Shown here one piece after another: positions 59,201 to 62,995 of a stretch of 64,000 bases of DNA. The notes under the pieces are model-generated. The model was given only the letters and a program-made list of their open reading frames with translations. It was not told the origin of the DNA and ran no database searches. Made by a program: the position numbers and the translations under genes. Source of the DNA: Cydia pomonella (taxonomy: Eukaryota; Arthropoda; Insecta; Lepidoptera; Tortricidae); the NCBI RefSeq assembly GCF_033807575.1, contig NC_084718.1, positions 17,253,991-17,317,990 of the forward strand, written 5' to 3'. Positions within the stretch are counted from its first letter, which is position 1, and every line of letters begins with the position of its first letter.

Positions 59201-62200
59201 TACTACTTCAGCCACACCTCCCCTGGACCCATCAACATGAAGGAAGAGATGGCCACTACTGTAAGTATATACATACATACAGACTGACATACACAGTATA
59301 CTATACAAGTAAACAATACCTTTTGGAGTCAGACGAACATAATGTTGCTGATTAATTGAGAAAGCGCGTTGTCATATTTCCATATTCGTCAATCGCATAC
59401 CTACCGCTAGTCTTAATAAAATCAATATTCATTTGGTCTTTGTATGGTAAACGTCCTAGTGTTCGGCATTAGGGCCAATAGATGACACCCCGATGGCACT
59501 CCTGTTGACCTATGACCTTATTTTGAGAAGGTATCTTTATCCTTGATGTGGTTTTTCACACTCTGGTGACCTAACCAAGGTGCCAATTGTTTGCGCCGTA
59601 GCGAACGAAACGGTAATATCTTTCTGTCGCACTAATATGAAAGTCTTCTTCTTCTTCCTCGCGTTGTCCCAGCATTTTGCCACGGCTCATGAGAGCCTGG
59701 GGTCCGCTTGACAACTAATCCCAAGATTTGGCGTAGGCACTAGTTTTTACGAAAGCGACTGCCATCTGACCTTTCAACCCACAGGCTAAACTAGGCCTTG
59801 TTAAGATTAGTCCGGTTTCCTCACTAATATGAAAGAGTGATAGAGAGAAATTACCGTTTCGTTCGCTACGGCGCAAACTATCTATCTTGTATCTAGGTAT
59901 CTTGACTAGAGGGCCTGGTGGTTGGTGAGTGGTAGTGAGAATCGAAAAAAACAGAGAACGCGAATGTGTAAACGCAGAAAAATACGCTTGCTATTCGCGT
60001 GTATCTAACGCCGTACAAAAAATTGCATTTGGATTGGGAAAGTCTCTGATCGAAGTGAAACTAATTCTCGTGCTATTTAATATTTTCAGCCCGAAAAAGG
60101 CTGGAACAGGTCGGAGCTCGTGCGCCCCAACATCATGGAGAAGCCCTCGCCGCCTCAAGCTGCCCAGGCTACGGGAAAACCGTGCCGCTACCAGCAATTA
60201 TATGAACTGCTTCGAGAGATAGGGCTGCATAAATACATTGGTAAGTATAGCGAAACCATTGACATATATCTAAGGACGGGACTTACGGACAATAAGAATA
60301 GGGCCAGTACAGCGGTGTTACGCACACGAATTTGAGCCAATCGTGCAGTCGAACGTCAAAACGCGATTGGTTGATGAGTACGCATCACGCGCGCGATTGG
60401 TCGCATCTAGTTGCGTTGGACTGCGATTGGCTCGATTTCGTGAGTGACACTTTGAACTAGCACTATTCTTAGTGCCCGTAAGGCCCGTCCTTAGATATAT
60501 GTCAATGAGCGATACATTGTAGTAAATAATAAGTGTATCGAGAAGCAGTGATCGTGCATGACAGCAAGCCAAAAAGAAGGTAGAAAGCCACGGTGCGTGG
60601 GTCACAGCATGTCAGTTACTCCGTGTAGGTTGCCGAAATATAGGGAACTCATAATAAGAAATATACCTACGTGGGAAATGACCCGTTTTCAATAGTATTT
60701 AAGTATAAAGTGTGTTGATGTCTCCAACATCATTGAGAAGTTTTCGCTACGTCAAGCTGCTCAGGGTACCTTGCCATTAAAAATTGTATGAAATACTTCG
60801 CGAGATAGAAGTACATAAATATATTGGTAAGTTCTCTGCTTGCTGTCTGCGATATAGATATTTCTCCACACTAACTATCTACTGTATAAACAGCTTGACA
60901 TTGGTGACCTAGCTTTGAGACAGTGGTGTGTGTCCATAGTGAACCATAATAGGATAATTAGGAAAGTGTGTTGAACCTCCCATGGAAAAGAAATTGTATG
61001 GGCTGCATAAGTTCATGAGACTCAATGTACATTACAATGTTCATACGACCTTGACGATGTTGACGACCGGTTTGGCCTAGTGGGTAGTGACCCTGCCTAC
61101 GAAGCTGATGGTCCCGGGTTCAAATCCTGGTAAGGGCATTTATTCGTGTGATGAGCATGGATATTTGTTCCTGAGTCATGGGTGTTTTCTATGTATTTAA
61201 GTATTTATAAATATTTATATATTATATAATTATATCGTTATCTAAGTACTCTCAACACAAGCCTTATTGAGCTTACTGTAGGACTTAGTCAATTTGTGTA
61301 ATAATGTCCTATAATATTTATTGATTTATATTCGTTGCTAATTAGAACCTATCTAACCGGTCTGGCCTAGTGATTAGTGACCCTATGAAGCCGATGGTCC
61401 CGGGTTCGAATCCCGGCATTTATTGTGTGATGAACACAGATATTTGTTCCCGAGTGTGTTTTCTATGTATATAAGTATGTATGATGTATGTACCTATATA
61501 CGTATGTATATTGTAGCCTAGTACCCATAGTATAGTTAGTTTGGGGCTACGTCGATCTGTGTAAGATTATCCCCCAAAAAAACAACTGTTGTATAAACTT
61601 TTATATTTCACTTCAGATTTATTCAAGAAGCACGAACTAGACATGTCAACGTTTGCGTCCCTCAACGAGGCGGACCTCACAGAAATAGGCGTCACGGCCT
61701 TTGGGGCTCGCAGGAAGATGCTGCTAATCATCGCAGGTATGACCCCTTTTACACATGGCATTTCTCTCGCTGTCCCTGAACCACCATATTACACCACCTG
61801 ATTAGTGTTGTACTTTATACTCTGTATCTTTAGGTATTTAAATAAAAGTAAACAAAATCTACCTTCAAAAGGAAACTCCTCAAATGTTAAAGGCATACAT
61901 ATAGTGATTTTTGTATTTTCTTTAACAAAAAATCAAAAATTTATACATTTAAAAAAATAATATTTGTTGAAGTGGAACTGCTGATGATAATCAGAATGGA
62001 ACTCTTCAAAGACGCATAGTTCACGTTTGGCGATTTGTCCTCTTCGCCGTGTGTAAAAAAAACATGGTACCTCCTTTTCTACATAATTAGGCGTAGTACG
62101 CTGTCTTTTTAATTTCATTGTATGAAATCCAAAATCAACAATAATCGTTCTTTCACCGGTCTCCCTCATTGAAGTCGGTATTTTTTCTTAAAAGTTATGT

Positions 62201-62995
62201 TGTTAAAATTATGACATACGATTCACATTCACCGTGGGCTGGTAAAACCCGGCAGATTTTAAAGGAGTCTTCTTGACTGCATTTAGTGACTAAAATGTCA
62301 TACAAAGTTTTCTGATATCGGTCTTGTTTTAGAGATAATGACAATTCTTGTGAAAATTTGTTTCTGTAATAACTTAGTGAAAAACGGCTGCAACGCTGCC
62401 ACTATGTGACTTGGTCTAGACATACCTACTGATTAAAGTTTTAAAGGAACCTCGCAATTTTTATTTGTAAATAAATAAATAAATAAACTTTACTTATTCG
62501 TGGTAATGTTGTTTTTCTTTGCCAAGATATAAAAATATATAACGTATTGTGAGCAGAAAACGAAAAAAAAATTTTTTGGACAAAAAACTCTGGACCGAAA
62601 CTCGTATAACATTTTTTGCTTCTTTTATGTTATGACCTCAGGAATGCGTGGTTAAAATCTGTCAAGTTTTACTAGCCCACGGTGTATATACAAGCTTATG
62701 CATATGATTAGAAGTATTAGAACAAATTAAATTATTTTCCGGAAATATTAATATTCAATTCAATTCAATTTATTTATTTATATTAGATTTATTAAATATA
62801 TTTTTTCTTAGTATGACATTTTTTATTTCAGTTTATAACTTATACGTATGAATCACATATGTCCCTATTATATATTGAACAGAGCTGCAAAAACAAGCGA
62901 GCGCGTTCAAAGGCTCCGCCGCGCCGGGCGCCGAGCGCAAGCTGCTCGGCTCGCCGCCCTACAACACCGGCGCCATCGCACAGGACAAGTGGTAG
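41137..62995 (+). CDS. BicC: Bicaudal C, KH and SAM domain RNA-binding protein (complete gene, 22 coding exons)
   Basis: Coding exons: 41137-41217, 42896-43037, 43413-43456, 43530-43599, 44021-44100, 45462-45524, 45923-46072, 46996-47109, 47663-47788, 49105-49323, 51492-51660, 52371-52449, 52952-53100, 54457-54600, 55209-55294, 55882-56044, 56874-56969 (first array copy), 58084-58217, 59007-59123, 60090-60240, 61617-61736, 62883-62995. Phases agree throughout and the total is 870 codons with one copy of exon 17. KH1 spans about 55-139; KH2 about 140-210, with GKGG at 159-162; a KH-like region about 211-290; KH3 about 291-363, with GRGA; a second KH-like region about 364-440; then a Ser/Pro/Met-rich linker; and a SAM domain about 776-840. 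BicC binds mRNAs through its KH domains, recruits deadenylation/translation control factors and self-assembles through SAM into cytoplasmic foci. It patterns oocytes in Drosophila. Only the exon 16 acceptor is uncertain. Confidence 0.93.
41736..42840 (+). mobile_element. CACCGTG-family element carrying nested palindromic MITEs
   Basis: The internal landmarks of the copy at 16486 are present in the same order: TTAATTTCAAGGGTGCATTC, TCTAATTAACTC, ACGATCGATATTC and CAGTTTTCAATTGTTTGG. The copy is more than twice as long because two palindromic elements sit in its middle (42197-42445). It occupies most of BicC intron 1. The right boundary is approximate. Confidence 0.65.
42197..42445. mobile_element. 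Two palindromic MITEs in tandem (CTACCGCGAA family and ACCACGTTCGAC variant)
   Basis: 42197-42330 is a standard CTACCGCGAA palindrome. 42331-42445 is a second, nearly perfect palindrome with arms GGGCCTACCGCGAACCACGT and ACGTGGTTCGCGGTAGGCCC. A diverged copy of the second type is at 46785-46893. Both are inside the larger CACCGTG-family element. Confidence 0.8.
42896..43037 (+). CDS. BicC: BicC exon 2
   Basis: Acceptor TTTACAG, donor GTAAGA, phase 0 to 1. Contains the diagnostic stretch ERFRVDRRRLETMLA, which opens the first KH domain in BicC proteins from insects to mammals. Confidence 0.92.
43413..43456 (+). CDS. BicC: BicC exon 3
   Basis: 44-nt exon after TTGCATTCCAG, donor GTAATT, phase 1 to 0. 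Encodes NLDESQTAQAFFHR, part of KH1. Confidence 0.85.
43530..43599 (+). CDS. BicC: BicC exon 4
   Basis: Acceptor GTTTTCAG, donor GTTAGT. Encodes IMNDTNTLINWPTRLKIGAR, matching the KH1 segment in which BicC lacks a canonical GXXG loop. Confidence 0.92.
44021..44100 (+). CDS. BicC: BicC exon 5
   Basis: Acceptor GGTTTAG, donor GTATGT, phase 1 to 0. Encodes DPHVRVAGRVDDVKLAREKI and the end of KH1. Confidence 0.92.
44101..45461. other. BicC: BicC intron 5, no feature recognised
   Basis: AT-rich intron. A small hairpin (TCGCTATACTTACT and its mirror) sits at 44530-44605. No exon or known element. Confidence 0.45.
45462..45524 (+). CDS. BicC: BicC exon 6
   Basis: Acceptor TGTCGGCAG, donor GTAATC, phase 0 to 0. 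Encodes SNRVTMKIDVSYTDHSHIIG plus K, the start of KH2. The GKGG loop is split between this exon and exon 7. Confidence 0.93.
45570..45690. mobile_element. Palindromic MITE, TTTTTATCACTTGTC type
   Basis: Arms ACGGTCGCATTTTTATCACT and AGTGATAAAAATGCGACCGT flank a TTTCGCACTTACGTACTTG centre. Half-copies at 46270-46335 and 48205-48265 carry GCGAAAGTGACAAGTGATAA-type sequence. All are in BicC introns. Confidence 0.75.
45923..46072 (+). CDS. BicC: BicC exon 7
   Basis: Acceptor TTTCTAG, donor GTAAGT. Begins GGLTIKRVMEETGCHIHFPD, completing the KH2 RNA-binding loop. This is the most conserved part of the protein. Confidence 0.95.
46389..46893. mobile_element. CTACCGCGAA palindrome (split) plus nearby ACCACGTTCGAC palindrome
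   Basis: 46389-46625 is a CTACCGCGAA palindrome whose centre is interrupted by a SINE family C tail (46485-46600). 46785-46893 is the variant palindrome (GAGAGCCTACCGGAACCACG and mirror). All are in the intron before BicC exon 8. Confidence 0.72.
46485..46600 (-). mobile_element. Tail fragment of SINE family C, nested in a palindromic MITE
   Basis: Minus-strand copy: GGTTGACTGGTAGAGAATGC, TTAAGTCCGCCG, TGCAATAAAGTTTAAATAAA. It interrupts the palindromic CTACCGCGAA element at 46389-46625, whose arms continue on both sides. Confidence 0.7.
46996..47109 (+). CDS. BicC: BicC exon 8
   Basis: Acceptor TTATTACAG, donor GTCAGT, phase 0 to 0. Encodes ALTPLVFCFELPIVAPSQPL followed by PDINSPYVQQIQEQYNVQ, the KH-like region after KH2. 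A degraded copy of its first half lies about 130 bp downstream. Confidence 0.93.
47129..47177 (+). pseudogene. Degraded partial copy of BicC exon 8
   Basis: TGACTCCACTGGTGTTGTTT through GCCGATAGTGGCGCCATCTC repeats the first about 50 bases of exon 8 (47000-47050) at an offset of 130 bp, with a small deletion that destroys the frame. No acceptor precedes it. Confidence 0.82.
47260..47582 (+). mobile_element. tRNA-headed SINE, family B, full length with target duplication
   Basis: Same head, body and GAGGAAGAAGAAG tail as the copy at 38956. Both sides are flanked by an ACATACATACACACATACA-type sequence, consistent with a long target-site duplication, though it is embedded in a TACA microsatellite. 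It lies in the intron between BicC exons 8 and 9. Confidence 0.82.
47663..47788 (+). CDS. BicC: BicC exon 9
   Basis: Acceptor TTCCACAG, donor GTAAGT, 126 nt, phase 0. Encodes VMLRNRPKLHANLLVVKGVQ and the remainder of the KH-like region. Confidence 0.92.
48318..48850. mobile_element. GGACGGGCCTTA-family MITE, split by a LINE end
   Basis: The left half (48318-48436) and right half (48795-48850) are collinear with the intact copy at 60258-60515 read on the minus strand: GACGGGCCTTA, GGCACTAAGAAT, CCAACGCAACTAG, then ATCGCGCGCGTGATGCG. A CR1-like LINE 3' end sits between them. Confidence 0.72.
48436..48794 (+). mobile_element. CR1/jockey-like LINE 3' end, nested in a MITE
   Basis: An open stretch encodes IKIYNHLPNSIKNIEKLPIF followed by NKNLKTFLVSKCYDSVHEFF and a stop, typical of the very C-terminus of lepidopteran CR1-type reverse transcriptases. 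The 3' end is a short-period repeat (ATTTTGA)3, as in CR1 elements, not a poly-A tail. It splits the GGACGGGCCTTA-family MITE at GCGACCA/ATCGCGCG. Confidence 0.78.
49105..49323 (+). CDS. BicC: BicC exon 10 (KH3)
   Basis: Acceptor TTTTTTCAG, donor GTGAGT, 219 nt, phase 0. Encodes the whole KH3: HHSVVVGRGAEQLKVIMKGT and NTQIMFPDADDPN. The loop is GRGA instead of GXXG, so RNA contact by this loop may differ from KH2. Confidence 0.94.
49802..49873 (+). CDS. Candidate BicC cassette exon between exons 10 and 11
   Basis: 72 nt, unusually GC-rich for an intron, bounded by ACCAG and GTATGC, open in phase 0 to 0. Both flanking introns are phase 0, so inclusion would add 24 residues (GLMSYEEVSLTGWPRPGAGR plus four) between KH3 and the following KH-like region without shifting frame. 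The acceptor has almost no pyrimidine tract, and I know of no BicC with an insert here, so this may be chance or a relic. Confidence 0.35.
50205..50500 (+). mobile_element. Probable retroelement 3' end
   Basis: One frame reads RALRLLNSLLSW, then a segment like RWTAVYQMCLRYCEV and stops, followed by a 3'UTR and an A-rich AATAAAAATAAAATAAAAT tail. This organisation fits a truncated retroelement end in the intron between BicC exons 10 and 11. The family was not recognised. Confidence 0.4.
51492..51660 (+). CDS. BicC: BicC exon 11
   Basis: Acceptor GTCAACAG, donor GTAAAA, phase 0 to 1. Encodes GSLPLVVIFDVPEEACRLDP and VYINIRRKPKQGIASVVIKG, matching the degenerate KH-like region that follows KH3. 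Confidence 0.93.
51675..52075 (+). repeat. Interspersed lepidopteran repeat (GGTGGCAAACAAGCATGCGG type)
   Basis: Contains GGTGGCAAACAAGCATGCGG, CCTGATGGTAAGCAGTCTCC, GAGGAGTTACAATCGCGTTG and GAGCTCTGGCAACCTTACC. These phrases recur in this order in many lepidopteran genomes, to my knowledge. A related CTCCGTAGGCTACG fragment lies at 49730. It begins only about 15 bp after the donor of BicC exon 11. Confidence 0.55.
52371..52449 (+). CDS. BicC: BicC exon 12
   Basis: Acceptor TCCTGCCAG, donor GTTACA (non-optimal), phase 1 to 2. Encodes DLYEARRELLGGKEPVITAE and closes the KH region. Confidence 0.9.
52486..52630. mobile_element. Palindromic MITE
   Basis: TAGGCGCTTCACATTGAATC and GATCCAGTGTCCTAAGCGCC are inverted copies, as are GATGTGCGTGC and GCTCGCACATCG near the centre. 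It lies about 40 bp after the donor of BicC exon 12. Confidence 0.65.
52795..52935. mobile_element. Palindromic MITE (GTATTGTATACAATAGTGAT type)
   Basis: Begins GTATTGTATACAATAGTGAT and ends ATCACGATTGTATAAAATAG. The centre has GTTGCCTAAACACGGTACTC. Related copies are 33935-34062 and, diverged, 49940-50130. It ends just before the acceptor of BicC exon 13. Confidence 0.65.
52952..53100 (+). CDS. BicC: BicC exon 13
   Basis: Acceptor TTTATACAG, donor GTAAGA, phase 2 to 1. Encodes a Pro/Ser/Met-rich linker (PALPSMPFIYTSFSPSHPTV, then PNYASPMFQTPTP). Confidence 0.88.
53290..53512. mobile_element. Long palindromic element (about 220 bp)
   Basis: The left arm CTCACGGACATGTTTCGGAG, continuing AGCCTAGGTCTCC, mirrors the right arm GGAGACCTAGGCTCTCCGAA ending CATGTCCGCGAG. 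Inner arms GCACTAACAGTG and CACTGTTAGTGC also mirror. The loop is GC-rich (CGCGCGACGAGCAGCAGTAC). Confidence 0.8.
53950..54375 (+). repeat. 430-500 bp interspersed repeat, copy 2
   Basis: Second copy of the repeat at 23990-24500, in the intron just before BicC exon 14. The order of shared segments is the same throughout. Divergence looks moderate, with several small indels. Confidence 0.75.
54457..54600 (+). CDS. BicC: BicC exon 14
   Basis: Acceptor GAGCAG, or three bases later GAG; both keep frame (NAGNAG-like, adding or dropping one Gly). Donor GTGAGT. Encodes YPSPLSPVAITPPVFPSTWL and a Pro-rich linker. Confidence 0.88.
54748..55160 (-). mobile_element. tRNA-headed SINE family A, one near-complete and two partial copies in tandem
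   Basis: A near-complete minus-strand copy (54786-55052, ending GACCGGTCGTC) is preceded by a 40-bp body fragment (54748-54786). It is followed by a second head fragment (55053-55159, ending GACAGGTCGTC). Together they fill much of the intron between BicC exons 14 and 15. Confidence 0.75.
55209..55294 (+). CDS. BicC: BicC exon 15
   Basis: Acceptor GTTTGCAG, donor GTAAGT, phase 1 to 0. Encodes MSNSPDMGSMQPPMMLQPTY and QQMPEARH. Confidence 0.88.
55484..55612. mobile_element. Palindromic CTACCGCGAA MITE
   Basis: ACCTACCGCGAAAACCGAAA is mirrored by TTCGATTATCGGGATTATAG, with CTCACTAAGACGTAATTAAG in the middle. It is in the intron between BicC exons 15 and 16, nested in a longer inverted repeat whose outer arms (GATGGCCCAGCGTAGGCCAG and its mirror) are near 55320 and 55420. 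Confidence 0.7.
55681..55870 (-). mobile_element. tRNA-headed SINE, family B, 3' part only
   Basis: Read on the minus strand, it covers the GAGGAAACCGG to GAGGAAGAAG portion of the family, without the tRNA-like head. Its 5' truncation point lies only about a dozen bases upstream of the frame-compatible acceptor of BicC exon 16, so SINE-derived pyrimidines probably contribute to that splice site. Confidence 0.8.
55882..56044 (+). CDS. BicC: BicC exon 16 (acceptor uncertain)
   Basis: Encodes INVFGQQTTLNQLLNSSSQA and SGYQSNFTGSSVSLDTQNIS; donor GTAAGT, phase 1. The best-looking acceptor (CTTCTTCAG, ending 55910) would put TAG directly after exon 15. Only AG at 55880-55881 or 55895-55896 keeps the frame. 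The first is chosen because a SINE-derived pyrimidine stretch precedes it. A missed small exon is the alternative. Confidence 0.65.
56291..56497 (-). repeat. CCAAGTGCGAGTCGGACTCG repeat family
   Basis: Minus-strand copy between BicC exons 16 and 17: GGACAAATGCGAGTCGGACT, then ACTGTCTAGCTATAACGGTT, GGTACGGAACCCTAAAAA. Smaller pieces of the same family lie at 34070-34146 and 37980-38110. Confidence 0.7.
56660..56815 (+). mobile_element. GGACGGGCCTTA-family MITE, partial, just upstream of BicC exon 17 array
   Basis: Begins ATATATCTAAGGACGGGCCT, then GTACAGCGGTGTCACGCACA, and contains the centre CGCGATTGGTCGCAACTAGT. The right half is missing. It ends about 58 bp before the first acceptor of the exon 17 array. 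Confidence 0.7.
56862..57796 (+). repeat. 108-bp minisatellite, about 8.7 copies, carrying a splice acceptor and donor in every unit
   Basis: Near-perfect tandem repeat, GC-rich in an AT-rich intron context. Variants seen: GGTGGTGAC (copy 1) versus GGTGGCGAC; AAGGGGCAC (copies 2 and 9) versus AAGGGCCAC; ACATGG (copy 6) versus ACAAGG at the donor edge. The array stops abruptly in copy 9 at CACAGC/TTTATTTAC. Confidence 0.95.
56874..57725 (+). CDS. BicC: BicC exon 17 tandem exon array (8 complete copies)
   Basis: The ancestral exon is 96 nt (56874-56969, phase 1 to 1), encoding GDGSNIASPSVSPISKGHSP followed by APSAETDRSIQ. It is repeated at a 108-bp period: 96 nt of exon and 12 nt, GTATGTTGTCAG, coding in frame for GMLS. 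Copies start at 56874, 56982, 57090, 57198, 57306, 57414, 57522, 57630 and 57738. The ninth is cut off at 57796 before its donor, so the last usable donor is at 57726. Splicing from the first acceptor to the last donor would give 284 codons here; one copy gives 32. Copies differ at only a handful of bases. The Ser/Pro-rich repeat lies in the disordered linker before SAM. Confidence 0.85.
58084..58217 (+). CDS. BicC: BicC exon 18
   Basis: Acceptor TGACTTCCAG, donor GTACAT, phase 1 to 0. Encodes IASIISDLPLSERRAPGCEK and LGKLSPLTEYRKMKAEATK. It joins any copy of exon 17 in frame. Confidence 0.92.
59007..59123 (+). CDS. BicC: BicC exon 19
   Basis: Acceptor TTCCGTAG, donor GTAAGT, 117 nt, phase 0. 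Encodes AMQEKVGSNYRMPTPRWSGY and YFSHTSPGPINMKEEMATT. Confidence 0.92.
59156..59292 (+). pseudogene. Partial tandem copy of BicC exon 19 plus donor
   Basis: 137-bp direct duplication of 59019-59155: exon 19 without its first 12 bases, plus its intron start (GTAAGTATATACATACATAC). There are only about two differences in the exon part: CGC to TGC (Arg to Cys) and GAG to GAA. It has no proper acceptor; the nearest AG (TACATACAG) would read it out of frame. Very recent. Confidence 0.9.
59588..59882. mobile_element. Palindromic MITE interrupted by a SINE
   Basis: The left arm TTTGCGCCGTAGCGAACG, continuing through AAACGGTAATATCTTTCTG, is mirrored by the right arm TTACCGTTTCGTTCGCTACG ending GCGCAAAC. 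Without the SINE the element is about 105 bp and folds into one long hairpin. Confidence 0.8.
59644..59821 (-). mobile_element. tRNA-headed SINE, family B, 3' part, nested in a palindromic MITE
   Basis: Minus-strand 3' portion of the family. It is flanked by a 13-14 bp direct repeat, ACTAATATGAAAG, at 59630-59643 and 59821-59834, a clear target-site duplication. The insertion falls at the centre of the palindromic element at 59588-59882. Confidence 0.85.
60090..60240 (+). CDS. BicC: BicC exon 20 (start of SAM domain)
   Basis: Acceptor TATTTTCAG, donor GTAAGT, phase 0 to 1. Encodes PEKGWNRSELVRPNIMEKPS, a linker, then RYQQLYELLREIGLHKYI, the first SAM helices. Confidence 0.94.
60258..60515. 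mobile_element. GGACGGGCCTTA-family MITE, intact
   Basis: Terminal inverted repeats start GACATATATCTAAGGACGGG and end CCCGTCCTTAGATATATGTC. The interior has repeated CGATTGG and GCACTAAGAATAG-like segments. It lies 18 bp after the donor of BicC exon 20. Related copies are at 48318 and 56660. Confidence 0.85.
60721..60840 (+). pseudogene. Decayed copy of BicC exon 20 with its donor
   Basis: CCAACATCATTGAGAAGTTT, CAAGCTGCTCAGGGTACC and ATACTTCGCGAGATAGAAGT through ATATTGGTAAGTTC align with exon 20 from 60125 to its donor. There are many substitutions and a deletion around the CGCTACCAG segment that shifts frame. Older than the exon 19 copy. Confidence 0.82.
61065..61325 (+). mobile_element. 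tRNA-headed SINE, family A
   Basis: Near-complete copy: head GACCGGTTTGGCCTAGTGGG, B-box GGTCCCGGGTTCAAATCC, body TGATGAGCATGGATATTTGT, tail AGCTTACTGTAGGACTTAGT to CCTATAATATTTATTG. It lies in the intron between BicC exons 20 and 21. Confidence 0.8.
61355..61500 (+). mobile_element. tRNA-headed SINE, family A, 3'-truncated
   Basis: The head ACCGGTCTGGCCTAGTGATT and B-box GGTCCCGGGTTCGAATCCC are clear. The body decays after TGTTCCCGAGTGTGTTTTC into a TATGTATG-rich stretch. It lies 30 bp beyond a full copy of the same family. Confidence 0.7.
61617..61736 (+). CDS. BicC: BicC exon 21 (SAM domain)
   Basis: Acceptor TTTCACTTCAG, donor GTATGA, phase 1 to 1. Encodes DLFKKHELDMSTFASLNEAD and LTEIGVTAFGARRKMLLIIA, the rest of the SAM fold including the LxxADLxExGV core. 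Confidence 0.95.
61812..61920 (+). mobile_element. End of the TA-target MITE family (second copy)
   Basis: TATACTCTGTATCTTTAGGT followed by ATTTAAATAAAAGTAAACAA matches the terminal repeat of the MITE at 27067-27540, and the next bases (AATCTACC) also match. The other end was not identified, so the right boundary is uncertain. It lies in the last BicC intron. Confidence 0.6.
62229..62684. mobile_element. Inverted-repeat element with CACCGTGGGCTGGTAAAAC ends
   Basis: The left end CACCGTGGGCTGGTAAAAC is mirrored at the right by TTTTACTAGCCCACGGTG. Length is about 455 bp, in the last BicC intron. The first seven bases match the family at 16486, but the interior does not obviously match, so any relationship is uncertain. 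Confidence 0.65.
62883..62995 (+). CDS. BicC: BicC exon 22 (C-terminus and stop)
   Basis: Acceptor TATTGAACAG. Phase 1 entry completes Glu, then LQKQASAFKGSAAPGAERKL and a tail ending AIAQDKW with TAG at 62993-62995. The last SAM helix ends in the first residues. Confidence 0.9.
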
